Shown here: piece by piece, positions 27,360 through 35,973 of the stretch
Layout of the letters: every line of letters starts with the position of its first letter
Numbering within the stretch: the stretch's first letter is position 1
Assembly (NCBI GenBank): GCA_947259355.1
Contig: CAMYMF010000001.1
Span: forward strand, 52,966 to 116,965
Source of the DNA: an uncultured Nitrospirota bacterium
GTDB taxonomy: Bacteria; CG2-30-53-67
Length of the DNA stretch: 64,000 nucleotides
Direction of reading: 5' to 3'
Made by a program: the position numbers and the translations under genes
The notes under the pieces: generated by a model
What the model saw: the letters and a program-made list of their open reading frames with translations, nothing else
What the model was told of the DNA's origin: nothing
Databases searched by the model: none

Positions 27360-28010
27360 ATGAGCAAAACACGCATTCTGATCGCCGATGATCATGCCCT
27401 GGTGCGAGAGGGCGTCGCCGCCCTGCTCCAACTGCAGGACGACATGGAGGTCGTGGGTGAAGCCTGCGACGGAAGAGATGCACTCCGACTGACGGCGAAA
27501 CTCAAACCGGACATTGTGCTGATGGACATCGCCATGCCCGGGCTGGGGGGGCTGGAAGCCACCACCGAAATCAAGAAGACCATGCCGGAAATCAGGATTC
27601 TCATCCTGAGCCAGTACGACGATCGCGAATATATCAGCCGGCTGCTCAAAGCAGGGGTGTCGGGCTATATCCTCAAACACGCCGTGGGCACCGACCTGGT
27701 GTCAGCCATCCGGGCCGTGGCCCGGGGCGAGTTCTATCTCTACTCCGGCATCGCCTCGTCGGTGGTCGACGGCTTTCTTGACAAGGAACAGGCCCTCTCC
27801 GTGGATCCCTATGAGAAACTCACAGACCGTGAGAAACAGGTTCTCAAACTGATCGCCGAGGGGAACACGCACAAGGAGATTGCCCAACTGCTCGACATTA
27901 GTACCAAAACCGTCATCGCCCATCAGACCCATCTTTCAGAGAAACTGGACATCCACTCCCGAGCGGATCTCATCAAGTTTGCCATTCGGAGAGGCATCAT
28001 CAAAATATAA
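27360..28010 (+). CDS. NarL/FixJ-family response regulator
   Basis: A 216-residue partner of the kinase directly upstream. The receiver has DD at 10-11 and phospho-acceptor Asp56 in IVLMDIAMPG; the switch residues are ILSQYDD and GYILKHAVG. The LuxR-type helix-turn-helix occupies about 148-212 (LTDREKQVLKLIAEGNTHKE; TKTVIAHQTHLSEKL). It binds DNA as a dimer and probably controls the redox genes that follow. The next gene begins one base after this stop codon. Confidence 0.93.
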   Translation: MSKTRILIADDHALVREGVAALLQLQDDMEVVGEACDGRDALRLTAKLKPDIVLMDIAMPGLGGLEATTEIKKTMPEIRILILSQYDDREYISRLLKAGVSGYILKHAVGTDLVSAIRAVARGEFYLYSGIASSVVDGFLDKEQALSVDPYEKLTDREKQVLKLIAEGNTHKEIAQLLDISTKTVIAHQTHLSEKLDIHSRADLIKFAIRRGIIKI

Positions 28011-28011
28011 G

Positions 28012-29007
28012 ATGAATCTTTTGGACTTCCTGAACTCGTACGCGGGGATGTATCTCGTGCAATCTTTCGTGCATTCACTGATCACCGCCATCGTCGTGGA
28101 CCGCTCGATCTACGCCTGGAGAATCGTGAATCCGCTCATCATGCAGCGCTTCCGGCTGCTGGTCATCCTGCTGCCGATCCTCTCCTTTCCCCTTTTCCAG
28201 TGGATCGATCCGGAGCGCAGCTCCGTTGCCTTCAGGCTTGGCGCACTCTTTGACAGCTCTCGATGGCTCAATCTGGAGCTCTTCGGCATGCTCCCCGTGC
28301 GCCTGCTCTTCGTGGGTGTGCTGCTGGTCACAGGTTTGGTTTTCTTGCTCCAGGAAGTGATCCCCCTCTTGCGTCATACCCTCCTCTCGAGAAGAGTGGC
28401 TGCGCCCGGCACCCGGGCCGAGACACACGAGTCGGTGGCCCAGGCCCTCGCGGGCTTGGACGGTGAGACGCCTGCCGTCTACCTCATGGAGGACGATGCC
28501 TTTACGGTGCTGTCGACCACGGGAAGCGACTCGGCCATTTTCCTTTCGACGGGACTCCTGGAGGCGCTGCGCCCCACGCAGGTGCAGGCCGCCATCGCCC
28601 ATGAGATCGCCCACATTCGGCGGAGCAGACGACCGCTGCTGGTCATGGCCTACCTGTTTCGCATGCTCATGTTCCTCAACCCCGTCGTGCTGCTGGAGTT
28701 TCGCAGAATCGTGCAGGAAGAGGAAAACATTTGTGACGATATGGCCGTTTCCATGACCGGCAATCCCCAGGCGCTGGCCGATACGCTCCGGCGAGTCTAC
28801 GGCAGCACAGAGGAGCCCGCCGACACGGAACGGGGGAAACTGGCGGCTGTCAGCGAAGCATTGGAGGATTACAGCCACCGGTTGCTCATCGAAAAGAGAA
28901 TCGAGCGTCTCATGGAAGCGCCCAGCGCTGAGGCCATGAACCGGGGCCGGCTGGGCTGGGTAATTACGGCCGCGGCCGTCGTGGCAATCAACTACTATGT
29001 GGTCTGA
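28012..29007 (+). CDS. M56/M48-like membrane metallopeptidase
   Basis: A 331-residue membrane protein with hydrophobic segments at the N-terminus and around 100-120, then a zinc-peptidase domain with HEIAHIRRSRR (about residue 202) and a downstream acidic motif EEENICDDMAV that fits the third ligand. The layout resembles BlaR1/M56 peptidases without a sensor domain. A C-terminal membrane segment (WVITAAAVVAINYYV) ends the protein. ATG 28012 overlaps the end of the regulator gene, so it is co-transcribed with the two-component system. It may process a regulator or help quality control of the redox complex; this is inference. Confidence 0.78.
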   Translation: MNLLDFLNSYAGMYLVQSFVHSLITAIVVDRSIYAWRIVNPLIMQRFRLLVILLPILSFPLFQWIDPERSSVAFRLGALFDSSRWLNLELFGMLPVRLLFVGVLLVTGLVFLLQEVIPLLRHTLLSRRVAAPGTRAETHESVAQALAGLDGETPAVYLMEDDAFTVLSTTGSDSAIFLSTGLLEALRPTQVQAAIAHEIAHIRRSRRPLLVMAYLFRMLMFLNPVVLLEFRRIVQEEENICDDMAVSMTGNPQALADTLRRVYGSTEEPADTERGKLAAVSEALEDYSHRLLIEKRIERLMEAPSAEAMNRGRLGWVITAAAVVAINYYVV

Positions 29008-29025
29008 TGGACCCGGAGGATAACG

Positions 29026-29553
29026 ATGCGAGAATCACTGCGAGGCCTGCTTTCTTTCGCGGCAATCGTGCTGGTTCTCCTGGCTGCGCTCAAGCTGCTC
29101 AACTGGGCACCCACGGCCCTGGACCCGGGGGGTATGCGGGAATACCCGAGCCTTTCGGCCGCCACGGCTGCCCTGCAGGTGGAAGACCTGCTGGTTCCGT
29201 CCTATTTTCCGGAACAGGTGCGCTGGCCCCCCCGCAGCATCCTCGCCCAGAGCAAGCCCTATCCCGTCCTGGCCGTTGCCTATGCAGGAACCCGCCGCGA
29301 CGGCGTTGTCCTGCACACCACTCAGGCCGCGTCGGCCGAGTTCGCGCTGGAGTCATCCATTGCCCTCACTACCGTCCGTGAAATCGTACCGTACGATCTC
29401 AACGGCCGCCAGGCAACCCTGGCAGTCGGCCTCTGTTCCGACGGAGAGCCCTGCAGCCGCCTGACCTGGCAGCAGGGGCGGTACTGGATGAAGATCGAAA
29501 TGGTCTCCTCTCCCTTCGAGTTGATCCGGATTGCCGAGAGTATGCGTCCGTAA
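29026..29553 (+). CDS. Membrane-anchored periplasmic protein
   Basis: A 175-residue protein with one N-terminal membrane segment (about 8-28) and a periplasmic domain containing PSYFPEQVRWPPRSILAQ and two Cys in GLCSDGEPCSRLTW that could form a disulfide. The pattern of a short anchored sensor-like domain after an M56 peptidase recalls anti-sigma/RseB-like or DUF4367 proteins, but I cannot assign it. ATG 29026 follows CGGAGG, 19 bp after the peptidase gene, so it ends the regulatory operon. Confidence 0.7.
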   Translation: MRESLRGLLSFAAIVLVLLAALKLLNWAPTALDPGGMREYPSLSAATAALQVEDLLVPSYFPEQVRWPPRSILAQSKPYPVLAVAYAGTRRDGVVLHTTQAASAEFALESSIALTTVREIVPYDLNGRQATLAVGLCSDGEPCSRLTWQQGRYWMKIEMVSSPFELIRIAESMRP

Positions 29554-29764
29554 CAGTACCGCCCAACCACACCCCGTAGACCCGGAGGCTCCTTTCCGCG
29601 AAACCTTTCTCACTGTGCTCGCCGGTCACACCGCCGGCGATGGTGTCGTTCTTTTGTACCACAGATCCAAGAAGTGTTCGTGAATCATAACAGTTTGGCC
29701 CCCCGCAGCGCTCTTCGCATCAAATCTAAGACAAAAATCACTCCGAAATAGGAAATTCTTCCAA

Positions 29765-29793
29765 TTGTTGCAGCAGGCCGTCTTCGCTATAAC
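29765..29793 (+). promoter_or_regulatory. Predicted promoter of the cytochrome operon
   Basis: TTGTTG (29765-29770) and TATAAC (29788-29793), spacer 17 bp, about 37 bp before the first gene of the redox operon. A GC-rich CGCCGG/CCGGCG stem at about 29615-29640 may end the upstream transcript. Confidence 0.5.
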
Positions 29794-29829
29794 TCAAACA
29801 TAACACGGGGGGAAAGGAGGTGAGGACGG

Positions 29830-30219
29830 ATGCTTAGATACAAGGGAGGTGACTGGGTGACAGAGGGCACCTATTGGAACCTGGCCTCAGGGCGGCGCGT
29901 CGATGCCACCACCAAGGGATTGGCGCTCCCAGGCGGACGCAACCTGGTCTATCTTCGTATGCCTGCTGGCATGATGCTGCTCTTGGGTCCGTTCTTCGGG
30001 TTGCTCTACATCATTCTTTTTCCCCTGATGGGTATCGCGGCATTGAGTTTTTTTGCGGTACGAGCGTTTCTCAGAGGAACCTTTGATCTGTTGTCCAGAG
30101 CCATGTATTTCGAGTGGCGGCCTGCGGAGGCCTACCTGGCCGGCCGTAAACGGCGGTGTAGAAAGAAAAGAGAGAAGAAAAGCAAGGTCAAGGAGGAAGA
30201 CCGCAAGGAGCCGTCTTGA
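29830..30219 (+). CDS. Small membrane protein A of the redox operon
   Basis: A 129-residue protein with two closely spaced hydrophobic segments (about 40-75, MMLLLGPFFGLLYIILFPL and GIAALSFFAVRAF), then MYFEWRPAEAYLAGRK and a highly basic tail rich in KKR. It shares the motif (F/D)WRPxEAYLxG(R/K)K with the next gene product, so the pair arose by duplication or share a docking motif. The ribosome site AAAGGAGGTGAG is very strong. I recognise no family. The position at the head of the operon suggests a structural or assembly role. Confidence 0.75.
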   Translation: MLRYKGGDWVTEGTYWNLASGRRVDATTKGLALPGGRNLVYLRMPAGMMLLLGPFFGLLYIILFPLMGIAALSFFAVRAFLRGTFDLLSRAMYFEWRPAEAYLAGRKRRCRKKREKKSKVKEEDRKEPS

Positions 30220-30275
30220 GTTTTCCATAAGGCAAGCGGGGTGTTCTACACCCCCATCGAAGAGGAGGAAACACC

Positions 30276-30701
30276 ATGAAGACCTATTTCGATTTCATCA
30301 CACATGTCAAGGGGATCGAGTATCTCGTCGCCATTGCGTCCATTGTCGGATTCATCGTGCTCTGGGAGGTCCTGAAGCCCAAGCCCTTTTCCAAAATGGT
30401 GCACTCGGCCAAAGAGGATCTGACCTACATGAAGCAAAGCGGGTCCAGACAGACCCTGCGAAACGTGGGCAAACTGGTGGGGGCCCCCTTCATCGGACTG
30501 GCCTATGTGATCAGCCTCCCCATCGCCTTTGTGGGCGCCCTGCTGTTCGCCGCGGTCAACGGCCTGCTGAACTACGTCGGGCAGACCACCTCCTTTGATT
30601 GGCGACCCATGGAAGCCTATCTCGGCGGCAAGAAGCGCAAGAAGACCCAAGCTCCCGAAAAGGAAGAGACCCCTGCGCCCGAGAAGACCGAAGAGGACTA
30701 G
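30276..30701 (+). CDS. Small membrane protein B of the redox operon
   Basis: A 141-residue protein: a membrane segment at about 14-32 (YLVAIASIVGFIVLWEVL), a linker with Lys/Ser, a second hydrophobic region at about 67-95 (APFIGLAYVISLPIAFVG), then FDWRPMEAYLGGKKRKK and an acidic/proline tail. The C-terminal motif matches protein A. GAGGAGG precedes ATG 30276. Members of quinol-oxidising complexes often have small accessory membrane subunits; whether this is one is inference. Confidence 0.75.
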   Translation: MKTYFDFITHVKGIEYLVAIASIVGFIVLWEVLKPKPFSKMVHSAKEDLTYMKQSGSRQTLRNVGKLVGAPFIGLAYVISLPIAFVGALLFAAVNGLLNYVGQTTSFDWRPMEAYLGGKKRKKTQAPEKEETPAPEKTEED

Positions 30702-30739
30702 CCGTCATTCGCACTCGATCAGAGAGGAGGGCCAATCCC

Positions 30740-31213
30740 ATGGAAGCCACAAGAGCAGTCTTGATTCTGATTTGCGCCACCCTGCTGGCGGCACCCTTTG
30801 CGTCGCAGCTTTTCGCCGGGGACACCGGCCAGATGCCTCAGCCCGGCGTGGTGATACTGGACAGCCTGAGCGATCAGTACGAACCGGTGACGTTCGACCA
30901 CGAGATGCACGTCATGGCGTCGGACGAGTGCGCCCAATGCCACCATCAGCACGGCAGCCGCGTCACTCGTTCCTGCGGCGACTGTCACACCCTCAACTCG
31001 GAGGCCTTCAAGCGAACGGCGGTCCACACCTTTATGCCCTGCCAGGACTGCCACGACGCCTACAATCCTGACACGCCGCAGATGCCGGGCCTCAAGGGCG
31101 CCTACCATCGTACCTGTTTCGCGTGTCATCGCGGGATGGGACAGGTCGGACTGGATCCTACGGGCTGCACGGAACTGTGCCATGCCAAGAGAGACCGGAT
31201 CGCCGGGAAATAA
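30740..31213 (+). CDS. Periplasmic multihaem cytochrome c (4 CxxCH plus 1 CxxxCH)
   Basis: A 157-residue exported cytochrome. The signal peptide ends near QLFAG (about residue 27). Haem motifs in order are CAQCH, CGDCH, CQDCH, CFACH and a final CTELCH with three residues between the Cys. The first block FDHEMHVMASDECAQCHHQH, with extra His before and after, resembles cytochrome c3/c7 proteins that use bis-His haems. ATG 30740 follows GAGGAGG. It is followed by ferredoxin and NrfD-type genes, an order like Geobacter cbcS-cbcT-cbcU, so it probably takes electrons from that membrane module. Confidence 0.9.
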   Translation: MEATRAVLILICATLLAAPFASQLFAGDTGQMPQPGVVILDSLSDQYEPVTFDHEMHVMASDECAQCHHQHGSRVTRSCGDCHTLNSEAFKRTAVHTFMPCQDCHDAYNPDTPQMPGLKGAYHRTCFACHRGMGQVGLDPTGCTELCHAKRDRIAGK

Positions 31214-31270
31214 CGCGCACACGCCGCGGCCCCCTGCACATGAGGGGCTTCGCTGAAAGGAGGTTTCACA

Positions 31271-32278
31271 ATGAAAGAGAGAACAGAGAAAGGCGCCGGC
31301 GAGCCGCAGAGGGAGACGCACCGTTCGGAGTGCGGCGAGCAACCCCAAGGATCCTGCGGCCTCAACCGCAGAGGGTTTCTCGGCGTCATGGGAGCGGTGA
31401 GCGGGACAGCCCTGCTGGCCAGCACCGCCCCCGTTCATGCCTACAAGAAGTTCGAGGGATGGCCTGATCGCTACGGCATGCTCTCGGATTTGACGGCCTG
31501 TGTGGGCTGCCGGAGCTGTGAGCGGGCCTGCAACGAGGCCAACGGCCTGCCCAAACCGGAGAAGTCCTTTGAGGACGGGTCAGTTTTTTCCAAGCTGCGG
31601 CGTACCGATGAGAAGACTTACACCGTGGTCAATCGCTATGAAAATCCCAAAGACCCGGAGATGCCCATCTACCGGAAGGTCCAGTGCATGCACTGCAACG
31701 AGCCCGCCTGCGCGACGGCCTGTCCCATTCATGCCTACTCGAAAACCCCGGAAGGGGCCGTGACCTACGATCCGGACAAGTGCTTCGGCTGCCGGTACTG
31801 CATGGTGGCCTGCCCCTTCGGCATTCCGACCTATGACTACGAGAGTGCCTTTCAGCCCCGGATATACAAGTGCGTGCTGTGCTATGACCGTCTCAAGGTC
31901 GGCCAGATCCCGGCCTGCGCGCAGGCCTGTCCGATGGAGGCCATCACTTTCGGGAAACGCTCCGACCTCCTTCGGCTCGCCCATGAGAGGATCCTGGAGC
32001 ACCCGGACCGCTACATCGACCATGTCTACGGGGAGAAGGAGGCCGGTGGCACCAGCTGGCTCTATCTGTCGTCGGTTCCCTTCGGTGAACTCGGGTTTCC
32101 GACGAACCTGCCGGACCGGCCTCTGGTGGAAGAGACCAAGGGATTTCTCTCCTCGGTACCGGTGGTGTTTGCCGTGTGGCCGGCTCTCTTCGGGATGATC
32201 TACGCGTCGGTGCAGCATCGCGATGCCCTGCAGACAGAACTGAAAGAACAGCAGGAAAAAGAGGAGGAGAGACAATGA
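31271..32278 (+). CDS. Tat-exported four-cluster ferredoxin subunit (HybA-like)
   Basis: A 335-residue iron-sulfur protein. The twin-arginine signal is NRRGFLGVMGAVSG at about 35-48, after an unusually long polar N-terminal stretch. Four cubane sites are visible: CVGCRSCERACN, CMHCNEPACATACP, CFGCRYCMVACPFG and CVLCYDRLKVGQIPACAQAC. A C-terminal membrane segment (VPVVFAVWPALFGMIYA) anchors it, as in HybA. AAGGAGG precedes the ATG. The stop overlaps the next start (ATGA), so it is translationally coupled to the NrfD/HybB-like subunit, its expected electron partner. Confidence 0.93.
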   Translation: MKERTEKGAGEPQRETHRSECGEQPQGSCGLNRRGFLGVMGAVSGTALLASTAPVHAYKKFEGWPDRYGMLSDLTACVGCRSCERACNEANGLPKPEKSFEDGSVFSKLRRTDEKTYTVVNRYENPKDPEMPIYRKVQCMHCNEPACATACPIHAYSKTPEGAVTYDPDKCFGCRYCMVACPFGIPTYDYESAFQPRIYKCVLCYDRLKVGQIPACAQACPMEAITFGKRSDLLRLAHERILEHPDRYIDHVYGEKEAGGTSWLYLSSVPFGELGFPTNLPDRPLVEETKGFLSSVPVVFAVWPALFGMIYASVQHRDALQTELKEQQEKEEERQ

Positions 32279-33513
32279 ACCATCATGAGACCGCTGTGAA
32301 AACCGACAACTTCCGAACATGGTTCATGGACAAGCTGCTGATGGGAATGGACTGGTCGGACTATATGCGGCAGCTGATCACGCCGTTCAACATCATCGCC
32401 GCGATCATTCTCAGCATCGGACTGCCGCTGATCGCCATCCGCTTCATCTACGGCCTTGCCTCGGTGACGCATGCCTCCCAGGATTATCCGTGGGGCATCT
32501 TCCTCGGCTGGGGGCTCTTCGGCGGGGTGCCTCTCTCGGCCACGGGCTTTGTGTTGGCCACGGCCTACTATATCTTCGGGTTCAAGAAGTACAAACCGCT
32601 GGTGCGGCTCGCTGTGCTCACAGGATTCCTGGGATACCTCTTCGCGGTGATCTATCTGCTCTGCGATCTGGGGCGACCTTGGCGGATCTACTACCCCATG
32701 ATCATCGGGTTCGGAACAGCGTCGGTCCTCTTTCTGGTGGCTTGGCATGTGGCCACTTATCTGACGGTGCAGTTCCTGGAGTTCAGCCCGGCCATTCTGG
32801 AGTGGCTCCAGTCCAAACGGGTGCGCAAATGGGCCCTGAGCATCACCATTGCCATGACCATCGCGGGGATCATTCTCTCAACCTTACACCAGTCGGCGCT
32901 CGGGGCCATGTTCCTTCTGGCGCCGGGGAAGGTCCATCCGCTCTGGTATTCGTCCTATATGCCGGCCCTTTTCCTCTGCTCCAGTGTTTACGCGGCGCTG
33001 ACCATGGTCATTGTGGTGAGCACCCTGGCTGCCCGTTTCCTGAAAAAGGCTGCGGACCAGAAATTCCTGAGCAGCCTCAACCCGTTGACCCTGGGCCTGG
33101 GCAAGGGCGCTTCGCTGACGATGTATGTCTATTTCGTGCTCAAACTCATCAGCGTGGCCCACGATGACAATTGGTCCCTGTTGGCGACCCCCTATGGTCA
33201 GTGGTATCTCCTGGAGATCATCGGCTTTGTGCTGCTACCGGCCATGATCCTGAGCCTCGGAGTCAAGGCGGACCGTGTCGGCATCGTGCGACTCGGTGCT
33301 TTCGCCGGTGTGCTCGGTATTGTGGTGAACCGCATCAATACCTCCATGGTGGCGCTGAACTGGAACCTGCCGGGCCACCTGCACCACATCATTCCGCCCT
33401 GGCAGGAGGTGGCCATTGTGCTCGCCATCGCAACGATCCACATTCTCGTCTTTCGCTGGATCTTGATGCGGATGCCGGTAATTCGAGAAGCACCGGAGTA
33501 CACGGACCACTAG
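32275..33513 (+). CDS. NrfD/HybB-type quinone-interacting membrane subunit
   Basis: A 412-residue integral membrane protein with about ten hydrophobic helices, the HybB/NrfD arrangement that exchanges electrons with menaquinone. Typical features are the N-terminal helix IIAAIILSIGLPLIAIRF, the segment SQDYPWGIFLGWGLFGGVPL and the conserved LCDLGRPWRIYYPM. C-terminal helices end in HHIIPPWQEVAIVLAIATIH. ATG 32275 overlaps the previous stop and follows GAGGAGG. Together with the ferredoxin subunit and flanking cytochromes it forms the core of a quinol:cytochrome oxidoreductase. Confidence 0.93.
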   Translation: MNHHETAVKTDNFRTWFMDKLLMGMDWSDYMRQLITPFNIIAAIILSIGLPLIAIRFIYGLASVTHASQDYPWGIFLGWGLFGGVPLSATGFVLATAYYIFGFKKYKPLVRLAVLTGFLGYLFAVIYLLCDLGRPWRIYYPMIIGFGTASVLFLVAWHVATYLTVQFLEFSPAILEWLQSKRVRKWALSITIAMTIAGIILSTLHQSALGAMFLLAPGKVHPLWYSSYMPALFLCSSVYAALTMVIVVSTLAARFLKKAADQKFLSSLNPLTLGLGKGASLTMYVYFVLKLISVAHDDNWSLLATPYGQWYLLEIIGFVLLPAMILSLGVKADRVGIVRLGAFAGVLGIVVNRINTSMVALNWNLPGHLHHIIPPWQEVAIVLAIATIHILVFRWILMRMPVIREAPEYTDH

Positions 33514-33688
33514 CCAGCCCCCACCCCTGCGGCCCAGCTGTGCACCTACCGCAACTCGGCAGCGGGCACCAGGCCGCAGGGATCCCTGCCGCGCCGGCGG
33601 GTGACACCCAAGCCCCCGGTGCGGCGAGGCAGCAAAGAGGGCAGACAGACCGGCTGAGACAATGTGAGCGCATTCAGGGGAGGGCGCC

Positions 33689-35125
33689 ATGGAGAGACGC
33701 AAACAATGGATGGGGTGGCTCACCACCGGCCTGGTTCTGATCCTGGCTGCTGTGGCGCAAGCCGCAACCCCCATGTCCGAATCCGAAAAATGTCTGGTCT
33801 GCCACGGCCGTGCACCGATAGAGCCGACGGCCGTCGGTGTCGAACCGGCGGCACCCTACGTCGACAGGACCGCCTTGGCGGCGTCCGCCCATTCCGAGAC
33901 TGCTTGCTTCGAATGCCATCGGGACTTTGCCTCGGGCAAGCACCCGCGCCAGCGCTTTCGGGATGCACAGCAGCGAAAACTCCGATACGCGCGGTTGTGC
34001 AGACAGTGCCATTCAGACGCGGAGATCACGCTGAAACCGGTCCATGCCCGATTGCTCGAACAAGCGCAGGAAGGGGTAGCTCCGGTCTGCACCGATTGCC
34101 ATGGCGCCCACAATGTCGCCCCCATCTCGGGGGGAAAGATTCTGCAGAGTGAACGGCGTTATTGCCTGGGGTGCCATGAGCACCCCGTCAGCACGGTGCT
34201 CCAAAGCGGCGAAACCCTGATGCTACAGACCGACCTGAAAGTGCTCGACGGGTCCGAGCACCACATGCTCAGCTGCTCAGACTGCCATTTCGGCTTCTCC
34301 GCACAGGAGCATCCGCAGCGCAATTTCCGAACCCGACGGGATTACGCCATCGCCTCCTCGGATAGCTGCAAGCGCTGCCACTTTGACAAACATACGCGCA
34401 CACTGGAGAGCATTCACTATGCCATTCTGAATCAAGGAAACCAGCTCGCGCCGGTCTGCACCGACTGCCATGGCGCCCACGGGATTGCGGCCGTCGGCAA
34501 AGATCGCGCCTTCAGTGCGAAACGCTGCAAGCAATGCCACAGCGCGGTGTACGAAACCTACGCCCGCAGTATACACGGCAACGCGTTGATCAATGAGCAC
34601 AACCAGGACGTGCCGGTCTGCATCGACTGCCACCGGGCACACGATATTGTTAATCCCCTGACCCTGGAATTCCACGATGGCATTCCCGACACATGCGCCA
34701 ACTGTCATTCCAACAAGCGGATCATGGGAAAGTATGGTCTGTCCACCGACGTCGTCAAGACCTATTTGTCTGATTTCCACGGGGTCACCCTGAATTTCTA
34801 CAGAAAACAGAAAGAAGCCCTGCTCAAGCCCGGCCGGCCCATCGCCGTCTGCACCGACTGCCACGGCACCCATGATATTGCCAGCGACGCCGAGTCGGAT
34901 CCCCGGGTCGTCAAGGAGCGTTTGCTGTTGCGTTGTCAGAAGTGCCATCCCGAAGCCACGGAGAATTTTCCTGACGCCTGGCTGTCCCACTATGAGCCGA
35001 CCCTGGAAAAGGCACCCGTGGTCTACCTGGTGAATCTCAGCTACAGGATCTTCCTGCCGATCATGGTGGTGGGTCTGATCCTGCAAATTCTGCTGCACAT
35101 CTGGCGGTACGCGGTCAACCGCTGA
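33689..35125 (+). CDS. 13-haem membrane-anchored cytochrome c
   Basis: A 478-residue periplasmic multihaem protein. The signal peptide ends near VAQAA (about residue 26). Thirteen CxxCH motifs can be counted: CLVCH, CFECH, CRQCH, CTDCH, CLGCH, CSDCH, CKRCH, CTDCH, CKQCH, CIDCH, CANCH, CTDCH and CQKCH. Repeated units of the form PVCTDCHGAH show internal duplication. A C-terminal helix (IFLPIMVVGLILQILLHIW) anchors it in the inner membrane. The b-type cytochrome gene follows after 35 bp. The pair looks like a split form of CbcL-like fusions; length and haem number differ from those I know. Confidence 0.93.
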   Translation: MERRKQWMGWLTTGLVLILAAVAQAATPMSESEKCLVCHGRAPIEPTAVGVEPAAPYVDRTALAASAHSETACFECHRDFASGKHPRQRFRDAQQRKLRYARLCRQCHSDAEITLKPVHARLLEQAQEGVAPVCTDCHGAHNVAPISGGKILQSERRYCLGCHEHPVSTVLQSGETLMLQTDLKVLDGSEHHMLSCSDCHFGFSAQEHPQRNFRTRRDYAIASSDSCKRCHFDKHTRTLESIHYAILNQGNQLAPVCTDCHGAHGIAAVGKDRAFSAKRCKQCHSAVYETYARSIHGNALINEHNQDVPVCIDCHRAHDIVNPLTLEFHDGIPDTCANCHSNKRIMGKYGLSTDVVKTYLSDFHGVTLNFYRKQKEALLKPGRPIAVCTDCHGTHDIASDAESDPRVVKERLLLRCQKCHPEATENFPDAWLSHYEPTLEKAPVVYLVNLSYRIFLPIMVVGLILQILLHIWRYAVNR

Positions 35126-35160
35126 CCGACCTTGGCCAATGCACTGTAACGGAGGAGTCC

Positions 35161-35919
35161 ATGAAACAGCAACCGAGAAGAGGTGAATCGATCCGGCGCT
35201 TCAGCCCCCTGCGATTGACCGAGCACTGGGTGAACGCAGGCGCCATCGTCGTCCTCGTACTGACCGGTCTCGCGCAGAAGTTTCACACCCTGGAGGCCTC
35301 CCAGTGGTTCGTCCTGCGCGTCGGGGGCATCGATACGATCCGCCTCATCCATCACGCAGCGGGCGCCGTCGTGATCCTGCTCACCCTGCAGCATATTCTG
35401 GTTGCCTTCTTCCTGGTCGTCGTGCGCAAGGCGCAGCCCGGCATGTTGATCAGCAGGAAGGACTTCGCCGACACCCTGGACAATCTGCGCTACTACTTCG
35501 GGGTGCGCCAGAGCCCGGCCGTTTGCGACCGCTACGATTACAAGCAGAAATTCGAGTACTGGGCCATCCTGACGGGTCAAATCCTGATGACTGTCTCGGG
35601 CTTGATCCTCTGGTTCCCCACGTGGGCGGCACGGTTCCTGCCCGGCGAGTTCATCCCGGTAGCCAAAGCGCTGCACACCAATGAGGCCCTCTTGATTTTC
35701 CTCCTCATCGCCGTGTGGCATATCTACAACGCCATCTTCAGCCCCGATGTGTTCCCCCTGGACACAAGCATCTTTACCGGACGGATCTCACGGGAACGGA
35801 TGGTACACGAACACCCGCTGGAGCTGGCAAGAATGGAGGGGATTCCCGTGGAGGAGGTTCTCAAAGAGAGGCGAGAAGAGATGCATTTGCTGGACGCACA
35901 GGGATTCTTGCAGCACTAA
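35161..35919 (+). CDS. Cytochrome b (di-haem, CbcL/FdhI-like)
   Basis: A 252-residue membrane protein with four main helices (about 23-42, 60-88, 137-158 and 175-195). Conserved His residues able to bind b haems are in LTEHWVNAG, IRLIHHAAG, LQHILVAF, ALHTNEALL and AVWHIYNAIF. It probably oxidises menaquinol and passes electrons to the adjacent 13-haem cytochrome. GGAGG precedes ATG 35161. It ends the redox operon; the following gene is convergent. Confidence 0.9.
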   Translation: MKQQPRRGESIRRFSPLRLTEHWVNAGAIVVLVLTGLAQKFHTLEASQWFVLRVGGIDTIRLIHHAAGAVVILLTLQHILVAFFLVVVRKAQPGMLISRKDFADTLDNLRYYFGVRQSPAVCDRYDYKQKFEYWAILTGQILMTVSGLILWFPTWAARFLPGEFIPVAKALHTNEALLIFLLIAVWHIYNAIFSPDVFPLDTSIFTGRISRERMVHEHPLELARMEGIPVEEVLKERREEMHLLDAQGFLQH

Positions 35920-35973
35920 CCCGCCCATGCATAACAGGACTTTTGCTAGACAGCCACGCAGCTGCACTCTGAC

